DNA of 64,000 nt from Peptoniphilus vaginalis. GTDB taxonomy: Bacteria > Bacillota > Clostridia > Tissierellales > Peptoniphilaceae. The notes under the pieces are model-generated. The model worked only from the letters and a program-made list of their open reading frames with translations. It did no database searches and was not told the origin of the DNA. The stretch is taken from positions 85,497 to 149,496 of the forward strand of contig NZ_FXLP01000003.1 of NCBI RefSeq assembly GCF_900176605.1, in the 5' to 3' direction. Position numbers and translations under genes: made by a program. Within the stretch, counting starts at the first letter, position 1. Every line of letters begins with the position of its first letter. Shown in pieces: positions 18,711 to 28,991 of this stretch.

Positions 18711-20702
18711 TTAAAGGAGGGCAGATTTTTTCTTCTCCCTTAGATCCTTTATCTTGTCCCTAATTTCAGCAGCCTTTTCAAAGTCAAGTTCCTCTGCTGC
18801 CCTGTACATTTCAGGTTTTAGGGCATCTATCATTTCATTAATTTCATCCTTAGTAAATTCATTTTCTTCATCTTTAATATCCTTAAAGTCAATAGACTCT
18901 TCTGCAACAATGGCAGTATTTATGACTTCACGAACACTCTTGACTATTGTCTTTGGAGTGATGCCATGCTCTTCATTGTATTCTTCTTGAATTTTTCTTC
19001 TTCTAGAAGTTTCATCAATAGTTATCCTCATGGAAGGAGTTATTGTATCGGCATACATTATAACTTTTCCATCAGCATTTCTCGCTGCTCGACCAGCAGT
19101 TTGGATAAGTGATGTGACAGAACGAAGGAAGCCTTCCTTGTCTGCATCAAGTATACAAACCCTTGAAACCTCTGGCAGGTCAAGCCCTTCTCTCAATAGG
19201 TTGATCCCAACTAGGACGTCAACCTTGCCAAGCCTTAGGTCTCTTATTATCTTCATCCTCTCCAAGGTGTCCACATCAGAGTGCATGTAAGTTACCTTAT
19301 ACCCAATTTCCTTTAAATGTCTTGATAAATCTTCAGACATCCTCTTTGTTAAGGTTGTGATGAGGACTCTTTCATCCCTTTCAATGGCTCCATTCACTTC
19401 ATTTATTATGTCGTCAATTTGATTTTTAATTGGTCTCACTTCTATTATTGGATCAAGAAGACCAGTTGGTCTAATGATTTGTTCAACCTCTTGCTCAGTG
19501 TGTTCAAGTTCATAGGGTCCCGGAGTTGCAGAAACATAAACGCATTGGTTCATCATTTCTTCAAACTCATTAAACCTTAGTGGCCTGTTGTCTAAGGCCG
19601 AAGGAAGTCTAAATCCATATTCAACTAAAGTTTCTTTACGAGCCCTGTCCCCATTGTACATCCCCCTAATTTGTGGAATAGTTTGGTGAGACTCGTCAAT
19701 TATTGTCAAGAAGTCCTTGGGGAAATAATCTATTAGAGTATAGGGTCTTGAACCTGGCGCCCTACCTGATAGGTGTCTTGAATAATTTTCTATACCAGAG
19801 CAGAAGCCCATCTCAGACAACATCTCCAAGTCGTACCTTGTTCTTTGCTCCAACCTTTGAGCCTCCAAAAGTTTTTCTTGGTCCTTTAAGACCTTGAGTC
19901 TTTCCTCAAGTTCTTCTTCTATTGTAACAATGGCACGCTTTACCTTTTCTTCTGAAGTTGCAAAGTGAGATGCCGGAGTAATGTAGGCGTGGTTTAGATA
20001 ATGAAGAACTTGACCTGTCAAGGCATTTACTTCAGTTATCCTATCAATCTCGTCCCCAAAAAATTCGACTCTTATAGAGTTTTCCGATGAAGAAGCTGGA
20101 AAAATTTCCAAAATATCTCCACGAACCCTAAAGGTCCCACGCTTAAATTCATAATCATTTCTCACATATTGGATGTCGACAAGTTTGCTCATGACTTCGT
20201 TCCTGTCCTTTATCATGCCAGGTCTTAGAGAGATTGCCAACTTTTCATAGTCAATTGGGTCCCCTAAACCATAGATGCAAGAAACTGATGCAACAATAAT
20301 TACGTCCTTCCTCTCGAAAAGAGCCATAGTGGCAGAGTGACGAAGCTTATCTATTTCATCATTAATAGAGGAGTCCTTCTCGATGAAGGTATCAGTCCCT
20401 GGCACATAGGCCTCAGGTTGATAGTAATCATAGTAGGAAACAAAGAATTCCACAGCATTCTCTGGGAAAAACTCCTTTAACTCCGAACAAAGTTGATAGG
20501 CAAGAGTCTTGTTGTGGGCAATTACAAGAGTTGGCTTTTGAACTCTCTCAATTACATTTGCCATGGTAAAGGTCTTGCCCGAACCTGTTACCCCAAGTAG
20601 GTTTTGGTGCTTGTAGCCCTTCTTGATTCCCTCAGCTAACTTATCAATTGCCTGAGGTTGATCACCTGTGGGCTTGTATTCAGAATGAATTTTAAATTTC
20701 AT
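18711..20702 (-). CDS. uvrB: Excinuclease ABC subunit B
   Basis: 663 aa, normal length. Helicase-like Walker [14 protein letters not shown] (about 39-51), the beta-hairpin region [12 protein letters not shown] (about 92-103), helicase motif [11 protein letters not shown], and the C-terminal UVR domain [17 protein letters not shown] that binds UvrC. Verifies damage and hands it to UvrC; uvrC is not here. Between the Ggt-like gene (11 bp) and uvrA (12 bp). Confidence 0.98.
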   Translation of the reverse strand: MKFKIHSEYKPTGDQPQAIDKLAEGIKKGYKHQNLLGVTGSGKTFTMANVIERVQKPTLVIAHNKTLAYQLCSELKEFFPENAVEFFVSYYDYYQPEAYVPGTDTFIEKDSSINDEIDKLRHSATMALFERKDVIIVASVSCIYGLGDPIDYEKLAISLRPGMIKDRNEVMSKLVDIQYVRNDYEFKRGTFRVRGDILEIFPASSSENSIRVEFFGDEIDRITEVNALTGQVLHYLNHAYITPASHFATSEEKVKRAIVTIEEELEERLKVLKDQEKLLEAQRLEQRTRYDLEMLSEMGFCSGIENYSRHLSGRAPGSRPYTLIDYFPKDFLTIIDESHQTIPQIRGMYNGDRARKETLVEYGFRLPSALDNRPLRFNEFEEMMNQCVYVSATPGPYELEHTEQEVEQIIRPTGLLDPIIEVRPIKNQIDDIINEVNGAIERDERVLITTLTKRMSEDLSRHLKEIGYKVTYMHSDVDTLERMKIIRDLRLGKVDVLVGINLLREGLDLPEVSRVCILDADKEGFLRSVTSLIQTAGRAARNADGKVIMYADTITPSMRITIDETSRRRKIQEEYNEEHGITPKTIVKSVREVINTAIVAEESIDFKDIKDEENEFTKDEINEMIDALKPEMYRAAEELDFEKAAEIRDKIKDLREKKKSALL

Positions 20703-20713
20703 TTAATCACCTT

Positions 20714-22315
20714 CTAATAAGAAAAAATATTGGAGTCCGTCCTCTTTTCTGTTCCACCAATATATACGTCTTTATCTTTTAAAATAATCTGGCCCCTACC
20801 CATATCTTTGTAGTCACTTACAACTTCAACTTCGTGGCCAAGTTTTTTAAGTTCATTAATTATTTCAGGTCTAAAGTCCTTTTCCACCTGAATTTTTTTG
20901 TCATCTATCCACATAATCCTTGGCGCATCAAGGGCAGCTTGTGGATTTAAATTAAAATCTATCATATTCATGAGAACTTGAACATGGGCTTGTGGTTGCA
21001 TAAAGGCTCCCATTATCCCAAAGGCTCCAAGTGCTTCATTGTTTTTTGTCATAAAACCAGGAATTATTGTGTGATAAGGAAGCTTCCCACCCTCAAGAGA
21101 GTTAGCAAGTCCTTCTTCAAAATAAAAATTTTCAATCCTGTTGTTTAAACTTATGCCAGTTCCAGGGACAACAATGCCTGATCCAAAGCCAGCGTAATTT
21201 GACTGAATCATAGAAACCATGTTGCCATCCTTGTCGGCTGTTGCAAAATAAACTGTGTCAGAAGAATTTATCTTAAAAGCTTCTGGACTTTTTGCCCTTT
21301 CACTTATTTTTGCCCTCCTGTCCTTGGCATAGTCCTTTGACAAGAGCCTTTCAATTTCAATTTTCATCTTAACTGGATCAGCCACATAGGTCTTGGCATC
21401 AGTGAGAGATAATTTTATAGCCTCAATAATCTTGTGAAGGGTCTTAGGGTCCTCACGATCTTCTATTTCCATTTCACTTAAAATGTTTAGAGCCATTAAG
21501 ACAGAAATCCCATGACCATTTGGTGGTATTTCCCAAATGTCAATTCCCTTGTAGTTTGTGGAAATTGGATCAACATATCTTGCTTCAAAGTCTTTTAAGT
21601 CATCAAGACTTAAAAAGCCACCAAGTCTTTCAACTTCACTTGCAATTTTTTCTGCAAGTCCTCCTCTGTAAAAAGATTCTCCCCTAGTGTCGCGAATTTC
21701 TCTTAGAGTCCTTGCCATATCAGGGGACTTGAAGACTTCTCCAGCTCTTGGCGCCCTTCCATCTATAGTAAAGGACTTAAAAAATTCTTCGAACTCATCC
21801 CTATTTAAGTTTTTATATTTTTTCACGCTTTCTCCCCAAAGTTTTGCAATTTGAGGAGTAACTGGATAGCCCTCTTCTGCATAAGAGATTGCAGGCCCAA
21901 AAATTTTATCGAGACTAAGACTGGCGAAGTCCTCATGAAGTTTCATTACTCCACCAATAAGTCCCGGCGTATTAATTACATTTACCCCACATGAAGGCAT
22001 TTTATCATAGCCCTTTTCTCTTAACTTTTCAATAGAAATATTCTTAGGACTTCTGCCACTGGCATTTACCCCATAGAGTTTGCCTTCAAAATAAATTAAG
22101 GCAAACATATCTGATCCCAATCCATTACCTGTAGGTTCAACTACTGGCAAGGTCATTGATGTGGCAAGGGCAGCGTCAATGGCATTTCCTCCCTCAAGAA
22201 GAATTTTTGCCCCAGCACTTGTCGCATAGGGTGACGATGTTGCCACCATTCCGTTTTTGCCAAAAATTGTCCTCCTTGTGGAAGGATAGGGATAGGCATT
22301 GTAATCAAATTTCAT
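20714..22315 (-). CDS. Gamma-glutamyltransferase-family Ntn hydrolase (YwrD-like)
   Basis: 533 aa. N-terminus MKFDYNAYPYPSTRRTIFGK without a signal peptide, resembling B. subtilis YwrD rather than secreted Ggt, so probably cytoplasmic. The autoprocessing site is the conserved Thr in SSDTVYFATADKDGN (about residue 350), the new N-terminus of the small subunit, and the oxyanion glycines are in the later GGKLPYHTIIPG. Ntn hydrolases of this family cleave gamma-glutamyl bonds; the real substrate of the YwrD branch is unclear. First gene of an apparent ggt-uvrB-uvrA-ldt operon. Confidence 0.85.
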   Translation of the reverse strand: MKFDYNAYPYPSTRRTIFGKNGMVATSSPYATSAGAKILLEGGNAIDAALATSMTLPVVEPTGNGLGSDMFALIYFEGKLYGVNASGRSPKNISIEKLREKGYDKMPSCGVNVINTPGLIGGVMKLHEDFASLSLDKIFGPAISYAEEGYPVTPQIAKLWGESVKKYKNLNRDEFEEFFKSFTIDGRAPRAGEVFKSPDMARTLREIRDTRGESFYRGGLAEKIASEVERLGGFLSLDDLKDFEARYVDPISTNYKGIDIWEIPPNGHGISVLMALNILSEMEIEDREDPKTLHKIIEAIKLSLTDAKTYVADPVKMKIEIERLLSKDYAKDRRAKISERAKSPEAFKINSSDTVYFATADKDGNMVSMIQSNYAGFGSGIVVPGTGISLNNRIENFYFEEGLANSLEGGKLPYHTIIPGFMTKNNEALGAFGIMGAFMQPQAHVQVLMNMIDFNLNPQAALDAPRIMWIDDKKIQVEKDFRPEIINELKKLGHEVEVVSDYKDMGRGQIILKDKDVYIGGTEKRTDSNIFSY

Positions 22316-22534
22316 TTTATCATCCTTTAAAATATTTCTATAAGTTTATCTTCTATAAAGTCTTAAACAGAACCTAGCTTAACTAATTTCATCTAATTTG
22401 TTTTTATACATTTATATTTCAATTCATATTGCTAACTCTATCAACGAGTATCTACTAACAAAGTTAATTCTATAATTAAAGTGTAAATAATTCAACTTTT
22501 AAGACTTTATAAACTTTCATTAAGTCCTTACCTT

Positions 22535-22642
22535 TTATAAAGTCATAAAAAACTACAAAGTCACTTTTCTTTATAAAGTCATAAAATCTTGTGAAGTCAC
22601 TTCTCTTTATAAAGTCATAAAAAACTACAAAGTTATAATTTT
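22535..22642 (+). repeat. Three tandem 36-bp AT-rich repeats
   Basis: Starts at 22535, 22571 and 22607, exactly 36 bp apart, each beginning TTATAAAGTCATAAAA. Each unit is itself two diverged 18-mers (TTATAAAGTCATAAAAAA / CTACAAAGTCACTTTTCT). Weaker traces (ACTTTATAAACTT) precede it at about 22503-22530. The 22316-22807 gap holds this array, AT-rich DNA upstream of the Ggt-like gene, and a terminator; no gene is seen. Confidence 0.8.
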
Positions 22643-22740
22643 TTCGCAAACCTATAGCCTTCTATAACTTAGTAAATTATAAAAAATTCCCCAAAGATAA
22701 TAATCTTATCTTCCCCTTCAAAAAATCGACATAAAAAAAT

Positions 22741-22768
22741 AAAAAAACAGGCAGCTAATTAGCTGCCC
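22741..22768 (-). terminator. Terminator of the yuiF-like transporter gene
   Basis: GGCAGCTA-AT-TAGCTGCC palindrome (22750-22767) followed on the minus strand by seven T residues. Confidence 0.9.
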
Positions 22769-22807
22769 GCATTTAAATGACTAAAGTCAATTTTTAATTT
22801 TATCTTA

Positions 22808-24187
22808 TTAAGATAATAATACTGCTCCGATTACACCACCGATTACTAGGAATACGTCAAATGCGATAAATGTAGGTACGCAAGTATCCCAAATGTGATC
22901 GTGTTGTCCGTCAGCGTTAAGACCAGATGTAGGTCCCATTGTTGAGTCAGATGCTGGTGATCCTGCATCTCCAAGAGCTGCTGCTATACCAATTAGAAGT
23001 ATAATAGCTGGTTTAGAGAAGCCTAATTGTTGAGCTAGTGGAACATAGATTGCTGCTACTACTGGAATAGTACCGAAAGATGTACCGATACCCATTGTAA
23101 TAACAAGACCAATTGCTAGCAATACAATTGAAGAAACTACAAGTGAAGCTCCTTCCATAATAGATGCTGTATCGTTAACTAGGTTAACTACTGCACCTGA
23201 TGTGTTAAGAACGTTAGCATATCCACCTGCGATTAGCATAACGAATGCTATAAATGCCATTAGGTCAAGTCCACCGCTAACCATTTCATCTATTTCTTTC
23301 CATTTAATTGAACGAGTGATTAATAGGAAGATAATTCCGATTAATGCTGAGAATGGAAGGTTAGTTGTAATGATTTGAACAACAAGCATTGCTAGGGCTG
23401 CGATCAAAGCTCCCCAAGCTTGTGCTGTCATGTGAACTTCTTTATCAAGAGAAATAACTCCTGGGATTTCAAGATCTTCATATTCTCTGTCTTTTCCGTA
23501 AAGAACAAATACAACGAAGATTAAACCAATTAACATTGAGAATCCACCAATCCACATTACTTTTTGAGTATCTGCAACTGTTGTTGGCATACCTGCATCT
23601 GTCATATTTGATGCAATAATGTTGTGGAAGATAAGTCCAAATCCTGCTGGGATTGTAATGTAAGGTGCCTTTAATCCGAAGCAAAGAGCTGATGCAACTG
23701 CACGTCTATCAATCTTTAACTTATTCATAAGTCCTAGTAGAGGTGGAATTAGAATAGGAATAAAGGAAATGTGAACTGGTAAAAGGTTTTGTGAGAAAAT
23801 TGAAATAAATGCTATAAGGAAAATCAAATAGAATTTATTATTTCCTACAACTTTAGAAAGCTTTTGAGCTAGTATAGTTATAAGTCCTGATTTACCAATT
23901 GAATAAGCGAACATACCAATTAGGATATAAGCAAGAGCTGTCTCTGCCATTGTTCCCATACCGCCAATTATTGTACCAATAATTGGATCGCCTTCAGTTC
24001 CAAATCCTGGTAGCTTTCCAATTGTATTTGCTTGCCAAGAATCTGCATCAAATACGTATAGTGGCATGCCTGCAGTTAATCCTGCAACAACACCTGCTAC
24101 TAACAGTGAAAGTAGTACGTTAAGTTTTAACATACATAATACTACAAGTAGTAATACTGATACTACTACGGGGTTAAATAACAACAT
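22808..24187 (-). CDS. NhaC-type/YuiF-family transporter, probable histidine permease
   Basis: 459 aa, about 11-12 membrane helices. The N-terminus NPVVVSVLLLVVLCMLKLNVL is characteristic of the Na_H_antiport_2-containing YuiF branch of the NhaC superfamily. YuiF proteins are predicted histidine transporters, from regulatory studies in Firmicutes. Located downstream of and in line with hutI and close to hutU, which supports histidine uptake for fermentation. There are 333 bp between it and hutI with a terminator, so it is transcribed separately from hutI. A Na+/H+ antiporter annotation is the alternative. Confidence 0.75.
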   Translation of the reverse strand: MLLFNPVVVSVLLLVVLCMLKLNVLLSLLVAGVVAGLTAGMPLYVFDADSWQANTIGKLPGFGTEGDPIIGTIIGGMGTMAETALAYILIGMFAYSIGKSGLITILAQKLSKVVGNNKFYLIFLIAFISIFSQNLLPVHISFIPILIPPLLGLMNKLKIDRRAVASALCFGLKAPYITIPAGFGLIFHNIIASNMTDAGMPTTVADTQKVMWIGGFSMLIGLIFVVFVLYGKDREYEDLEIPGVISLDKEVHMTAQAWGALIAALAMLVVQIITTNLPFSALIGIIFLLITRSIKWKEIDEMVSGGLDLMAFIAFVMLIAGGYANVLNTSGAVVNLVNDTASIMEGASLVVSSIVLLAIGLVITMGIGTSFGTIPVVAAIYVPLAQQLGFSKPAIILLIGIAAALGDAGSPASDSTMGPTSGLNADGQHDHIWDTCVPTFIAFDVFLVIGGVIGAVLLS

Positions 24188-24216
24188 ATTATTCCTCCTT
24201 TGAAAATGTTTTCTTT

Positions 24217-24245
24217 ATTTTCTCACACTCTTATGTTTTTGTCAA
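24217..24245 (-). promoter_or_regulatory. Possible promoter of the yuiF-like gene
   Basis: Minus strand TTGACA (24245-24240) with a weak GAAAAT (24222-24217) at 17-bp spacing; AAGGAGG follows just before the ATG at 24187. The -35 is perfect but the -10 is poor. The rest of the 24188-24460 gap is AT-rich with no gene seen. Confidence 0.4.
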
Positions 24246-24460
24246 TAATACAATTCTGCATTTAACTAAATAATACAATCTACTACTTAAAGTGTTGTAT
24301 TAACTTATTAAAGTAAACCTTGTTTCGTTCTCTTAATTTCCTTGATTTTTAAAGCTTTTTTTGGTACTTTATTTTTTTAATTTTCTTCATAAACTACAAA
24401 AATGTTTTATTATCAAGATTATTGTATTTTTTATTTTTTTCAATAAACAATATGTTTTCA

Positions 24461-24492
24461 TAAAAAAACAAAGGGACCAAAGCCCCTTTGTT
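24461..24492 (-). terminator. Terminator of hutI
   Basis: Minus strand ACAAAGGG-GCTTTGGT-CCCTTTGT (about 24491-24469), then TTTTTTTA. It lies 28 bp after the hutI stop. Confidence 0.88.
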
Positions 24493-24520
24493 TTAAATCC
24501 TATATTGTTTTCCCGATTAA

Positions 24521-25786
24521 TTATTTTACTAACTTTCTATCTTCAACAACTAGCTCTCCGTCAATATAAACTTGCTTACAGAGGTTTGTTGCGAAGAAGT
24601 AAAGTGTATAGTCAATGCTGTGTGCATCGAAGATTGTAATGTTTGCCCTCTTGCCCTTGTCAAAGGATCCAATAGTTTTTGCCCTATCAACTGAGTAAGC
24701 AGCGTTAATAGTTACTGCGTTGTAAACTTCAATTGGTGTAAGTTTCATTTCTAGGCAGCCAAGTTGCATAATGAACTGAAGGTTTGCTGTTGGACATGAT
24801 CCTGGGTTGGAGTCTGTACAAAGTGTAATTGCCATTCCCTTGTCAAGCATTCTTCTTGCTGGAGCATAAGTGTCTAACATAAGTGAAAAAGTTGTTCCTG
24901 GAAGAAGGTTACCAATTACATTTGCCTTTGAAAGAGTTTCAATTTCTTTATCATCAACTACCATTAAGTGTTCTGCAGAAACTGCCCCAACCTTAGCAGC
25001 AACATCTACTCCACCAACATTTTCAATTTCATCAGAGTGAATTCTTAATTTAAAGCCATGTTTCTTTGCAGCTTCTAGAATTCTGTCAGATTGCTCTGCT
25101 GTGAATACTCCCTTTTCACAGAATACGTCACAGAATTCTGCAAGATTTCTCTTTGCAACTTCTGGCATCATGTCGATTACAATGTCAACATATTCGTCTG
25201 GGTTATCCTTGTACTTTTCGTGAATAACGTGAGCTGCCATAAAGGTTGTAATCAATTCTATTGGGAAATCTTCATTTAATTTTTTAAGAACTTCAAGTTC
25301 CTTTAATTCTGTTTCAAGAGTGATTCCGTAACCACTTTTTGCTTCAACAGAAGTTACACCATGAACTAGCATGTGTTCAAGAAGGTCTCTTGTTTTATCA
25401 TAAAGTTCATCAAAGCTTGCTGAATTTGTTGCCTTTAGTGTAGAAAGAATTCCTCCACCTGCTTCAAGAATTTCAAGATATTCCATTCCATTAAGCTTCA
25501 TGGCAAATTCATTTTCACGGCTTCCACCATATACAAGGTGAGTGTGGGCATCAATAAGACCTGGAGTTGCAGTCTTGCCTGTAAGATCAACTATTTCAGT
25601 CTTGTCATCTTTTAATTTTTCGTAGCCATTACCTTCGCCAACTTCTAATATTTTGCCATCCTTAATAGCAATATAAGCATTTTTTAAGATGTCAGCTTGG
25701 TTCATTTCTTCTCCCCTAAGTGGTCTACCAATGTCCCTTGGTGAGAAAACCTGTTCAAGATTAACTAATATTTTATCCGCTTTCAT
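24521..25786 (-). CDS. hutI: Imidazolonepropionase
   Basis: 421 aa amidohydrolase. Metal-binding [15 protein letters not shown] (HxH, about 74-88), the further histidine in [10 protein letters not shown], a [12 protein letters not shown] loop and the catalytic-aspartate motif [13 protein letters not shown]. Opens imidazolone propionate to N-formimino-L-glutamate, the substrate of FtcD. Divergent from hutU across a 562-bp intergenic region and followed by its own terminator. Confidence 0.96.
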   Translation of the reverse strand: MKADKILVNLEQVFSPRDIGRPLRGEEMNQADILKNAYIAIKDGKILEVGEGNGYEKLKDDKTEIVDLTGKTATPGLIDAHTHLVYGGSRENEFAMKLNGMEYLEILEAGGGILSTLKATNSASFDELYDKTRDLLEHMLVHGVTSVEAKSGYGITLETELKELEVLKKLNEDFPIELITTFMAAHVIHEKYKDNPDEYVDIVIDMMPEVAKRNLAEFCDVFCEKGVFTAEQSDRILEAAKKHGFKLRIHSDEIENVGGVDVAAKVGAVSAEHLMVVDDKEIETLSKANVIGNLLPGTTFSLMLDTYAPARRMLDKGMAITLCTDSNPGSCPTANLQFIMQLGCLEMKLTPIEVYNAVTINAAYSVDRAKTIGSFDKGKRANITIFDAHSIDYTLYFFATNLCKQVYIDGELVVEDRKLVK

Positions 25787-25997
25787 AAATTCCTCCTTTT
25801 TCTGTCAATATATTAACACAAATTATATACCCAATAAATATGAAAATATTTTTATTTAGATTCTTAAAAAGTTTCTATGTTTTTTTGAGTTGGCTTTTTT
25901 AGTTTGTTCTATAGAAATTTTCAGAATAAAATTTTAAGAAAAACTTTTCTTCGCAATAAAAATCTATTTCTTATTTTTTCTAACTCAACAGGTATTT

Positions 25998-26055
25998 ACG
26001 ACTTTATAAATTTTTACAACTTTATAAATTTTTACGGCTTTATAAATTTTTGCGA
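25998..26055 (+). repeat. 18-bp tandem AT-rich repeats upstream of hutU
   Basis: ACTTTATAAATTTTTAC-type units at 26001, 26019 and 26037, exactly 18 bp apart, with a diverged fourth unit after. The core is the reverse complement of the TTTATAAAGTC core of the 22.5-kb array. Confidence 0.75.
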
Positions 26056-26108
26056 CTCAAGAATTATTTGCAAGTCCATAAAATTGTATTTAAATCATTA
26101 AACTTTTT

Positions 26109-26159
26109 ATCGTTTATCTTTCAAACTCCTTCTCCAGGTTTGAAAACGATTCATTTTTT
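26109..26159 (+). terminator. Orphan terminator-like hairpin upstream of hutU
   Basis: Plus strand ATCGTTT (26109-26115) pairs with AAACGAT (26144-26150), and the inner TTCAAAC (26120-26126) pairs with GTTTGAA (26138-26144). TCATTTTTTC follows. No plus-strand gene lies upstream, so its role is unclear. Confidence 0.5.
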
Positions 26160-26273
26160 CAATTTATCACGGTGAATTAATCACATATTTTAAGGAAAAG
26201 TGTCCTTTACATACTAGTTTTAAAGACAATTCAAGAAATTCATTTGTTTTTTTGATATATTTTTAATTTTTTA

Positions 26274-26287
26274 GGAAATTAATTTCC
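26274..26287. promoter_or_regulatory. 14-bp palindrome abutting the hutU promoter (candidate operator)
   Basis: Perfect palindrome GGAAATTAATTTCC ending 7 bp before the hutU -35 box. Placement fits a regulator site, but no named regulator is recognised. Confidence 0.35.
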
Positions 26288-26294
26288 CTTTGTG

Positions 26295-26323
26295 TTTACA
26301 TTTCAAAAATTTTAATTTATAAT
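26295..26323 (+). promoter_or_regulatory. Promoter of hutU
   Basis: TTTACA (26295-26300), 17 bp, TATAAT (26318-26323). The predicted start is near 26330, so the in-frame ATG at 26322 lies inside the -10 and cannot be the translation start. Confidence 0.85.
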
Positions 26324-26348
26324 GTCAATTAAATGGAGGTTGATAAAA

Positions 26349-28376
26349 GTGATAAATAATCATAACGCAGAAGTTCAAAAGATAATGAAGGTAGAAATTT
26401 CAAACCTTCCAGAAAAAAAATCTTTTGAACAAGGAATTAGAAGAGCTCCTGATAGAGGATTTAGACTTTCAAAGGATCAAACTAAGATTGCTCTTAGAAA
26501 TGCTCTAAGATATATCCCAGAAAAATATCATGAAGAACTAATTCCTGAATTTTTAGAAGAACTTACTACTAGAGGAAGAATCTACGGATACAGATTCAGA
26601 CCTGAAGGAAGAATTTACGGTAAACCAATTGACGAATACAAGGGAAATTGTTTAGCTGGTAAAGCTTTCCAAGTAATGATCGACAACAACTTAGATTTTG
26701 ATGTTGCTTTATATCCATACGAACTTGTAACTTATGGAGAAACTGGTTCAGTTTGTCATGACTGGATGCAATACAACCTAATTAAACAATATCTTCAAAT
26801 CATGCACGATGACGAAACTCTTGTTATGGCTTCAGGTCACCCACTTGGACTATTTAAATCAAGAAAGAACTCTCCAAGAGTTATAATCACTAACGGTCTT
26901 ATGATCGGTGAATATGACAACCTTGAAGACTGGGAAGTTGCTGAAGAAATGGGCGTTACTAACTACGGTCAAATGACTGCTGGTGGTTGGATGTACATTG
27001 GACCACAAGGTATCGTTCACGGAACTTACAACACAATCCTTAACGCTGGTAGATTAAAACTTGGTCTTGGAAATGAAGACAACCTAGCTGGTAAATTATT
27101 CGTTTCTTCTGGACTTGGTGGAATGTCTGGTGCTCAAGGTAAGGCTGGAGATATCGCTGGTGCTGTTTCTATCATCGCTGAAGTTGACATTTCAAGAATC
27201 GAAACTAGACTTGAACAAGGCTGGATTAAGAAACTTGCTGAAAGCCCTGAAGAAGCTGTTAAGCTTGCTACAGATGCTCTTGCAAAGAAAGAAGCTCTTT
27301 CTATTGCCTTCCACGGTAACATCGTAGACCTTCTTGAATATATGGAAAAAGAAAATGTTCATATTGACCTACTTTCTGACCAAACTTCTTGCCACAACGT
27401 TTACAATGGCGGATACTGTCCAGTAGGAATCACTTTCGAAGAAAGAACTGAACTATTAAGAACTGATAAAAAGAAATTCCACGAACTTGCTGATAAAACT
27501 CTTAGAAGACACTTTGAAGTTATTAAGAAGCTTACTGAAAAGGGAACTTACTTCTTCGACTACGGTAACTCTTTCTTAAAGGCTGTATATGATGCAGGCG
27601 TTAAAGAAATTTCTAAGAACGGTAAAGACGATAAAGACGGATTCATTTGGCCTTCTTACGTTGAAGACATCATGGGACCACTTCTATTTGATTATGGATA
27701 TGGACCATTTAGATGGGTTTGCCTAAGCGGTAAACACGAAGACTTAGTTGCTACTGACCACGCAGCTATGGAATGTATCGACCCTAACAGAAGATACCAA
27801 GACCGTGACAACTACAACTGGATTAGAGACGCTGAAAAGAACCAATTAGTTGTTGGTACTCAAGCTAGAATTCTTTACCAAGATGCTAAGGGTAGAGTTG
27901 CAATAGCTCATAAGTTTAACGAACTTGTTAGAGAAGGAAAAATTGGTCCTGTTATGATGGGACGTGACCACCACGACGTATCTGGTACAGACTCACCATT
28001 TAGAGAAACATCTAACATTAAAGATGGTTCTAACGTAACAGCTGACATGGCTACACAATGTTTCGCAGGAAACTGTGCTAGAGGTATGTCACTAGTTGCT
28101 CTTCACAATGGTGGTGGAGTTGGTATTGGTAAATCAATTAACGGTGGATTCGGTCTAGTTCTTGACGGATCTGAAATGGTTGACGAAATCATCGATCTTT
28201 CACTTACTTGGGACGTTATGAGTGGTGTTGCTAGACGTAACTGGGCTAGAAATGAACATGCAATTGAAGTATCAAAAGAATTTAACCAAGATAACGAATT
28301 TGGACACATCACACTTCCTTACTTTGTTAAGGACGAATTAATTGATAAGGCTGTTAATTCACTAAATCTTGACTAA
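26349..28376 (+). CDS. hutU: Urocanate hydratase
   Basis: 675 aa from a GTG at 26349 placed 9 bp after GGAGG; the longer reading from 26322 is excluded by the promoter. Belongs to the longer clostridial-type urocanases (about 670 aa versus about 550 in Bacillus). The NAD-site glycine run GGMSGAQGKAGDIAG and the substrate region DQTSCHNVYNGGYCPVG are seen, plus GRDHHDVSGTDSPFRET near the C-terminus. Hydrates urocanate to imidazolone propionate. Codon usage is strikingly biased to the C-ending forms (GAC, AAC, TTC), as in a highly expressed gene. Confidence 0.96.
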   Translation: MINNHNAEVQKIMKVEISNLPEKKSFEQGIRRAPDRGFRLSKDQTKIALRNALRYIPEKYHEELIPEFLEELTTRGRIYGYRFRPEGRIYGKPIDEYKGNCLAGKAFQVMIDNNLDFDVALYPYELVTYGETGSVCHDWMQYNLIKQYLQIMHDDETLVMASGHPLGLFKSRKNSPRVIITNGLMIGEYDNLEDWEVAEEMGVTNYGQMTAGGWMYIGPQGIVHGTYNTILNAGRLKLGLGNEDNLAGKLFVSSGLGGMSGAQGKAGDIAGAVSIIAEVDISRIETRLEQGWIKKLAESPEEAVKLATDALAKKEALSIAFHGNIVDLLEYMEKENVHIDLLSDQTSCHNVYNGGYCPVGITFEERTELLRTDKKKFHELADKTLRRHFEVIKKLTEKGTYFFDYGNSFLKAVYDAGVKEISKNGKDDKDGFIWPSYVEDIMGPLLFDYGYGPFRWVCLSGKHEDLVATDHAAMECIDPNRRYQDRDNYNWIRDAEKNQLVVGTQARILYQDAKGRVAIAHKFNELVREGKIGPVMMGRDHHDVSGTDSPFRETSNIKDGSNVTADMATQCFAGNCARGMSLVALHNGGGVGIGKSINGGFGLVLDGSEMVDEIIDLSLTWDVMSGVARRNWARNEHAIEVSKEFNQDNEFGHITLPYFVKDELIDKAVNSLNLD

Positions 28377-28390
28377 TATCAAAATATCTT

Positions 28391-28427
28391 AAACCCCGCA
28401 GGACTCTGTGGGGTTTTGTTTTTTTAT
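28391..28427 (+). terminator. Terminator of hutU
   Basis: AAACCCCGCA-GGACTC-TGTGGGGTTT (28391-28416), 10-bp stem with one wobble, then a T-run. Confidence 0.92.
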
Positions 28428-28490
28428 TGTAAAAGCCTTTATAAACTTATAAAATCAACTTAAGATATAGTTTTAGTTAAAGGAGGAGTC

Positions 28491-28979
28491 ATGAAAAATT
28501 ATTATTTTAAAGAAAATCTTTTTAAGATCACAGACCACTACCCCATCCTCGATGATGATGGCAGAGAAGTTTATTATGTAGACCAAGATTTTACATTCAT
28601 TGGTTATGATGTGAAAATTTCTGATATGAAGGGCAAGGAAATTTTAAAAATTGAAAAAGAAGTCTTCTCCTTCCTCCAAAAGTTTAATGTAAATTTCTCT
28701 GACGGGAAGTTTATGAGGGTCGAATCGAAAATCAGCTTCTTAGTTAGGAGGATTGGGATTGATTATGATGGCGAGTCCCTACGTTTAGAAGGGCAATTCC
28801 AAGATTTAAATTTTGAAATCTATAAGGGAGATAAGGTAATTGGCGAAATCGAAAAAACCTTTTTTGCCTTGACTGATACCTATAAGCTCACAGTTTATGA
28901 TGAAGAATACACTGAAGCCCTACTTGCTCTCACCCTTTGCGTAAATAATATTAAGGACACAGCGGAAAGAAATAATTAA
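28491..28979 (+). CDS. LURP-one/Tubby-like-fold protein
   Basis: 162 aa, mostly beta-strand pattern with the repeated 'V-D-x-D-F-x-F-I-G-Y-D-V-K' and 'I-E-K-E-V' hairpins of the LURP-one-related (YxjI) family. No signal peptide, no membrane helix. The family has a twelve-stranded Tubby-like barrel that may bind phospholipid; its bacterial function is unknown. AAAGGAGGAG precedes the ATG. Monocistronic between two terminators. Confidence 0.75.
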   Translation: MKNYYFKENLFKITDHYPILDDDGREVYYVDQDFTFIGYDVKISDMKGKEILKIEKEVFSFLQKFNVNFSDGKFMRVESKISFLVRRIGIDYDGESLRLEGQFQDLNFEIYKGDKVIGEIEKTFFALTDTYKLTVYDEEYTEALLALTLCVNNIKDTAERNN

Positions 28980-28991
28980 AATTTTGCAAAG

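Noticed and set aside
22535..22642. 36-bp repeats resembling a CRISPR array
   Set aside because: The units are directly adjacent with no unique spacers, diverge internally, are AT-rich and have no cas genes nearby.
26322..26348. ATG at 26322 as the hutU start
   Set aside because: It lies inside the TATAAT of a well-spaced promoter; GTG 26349 has the ribosome site.
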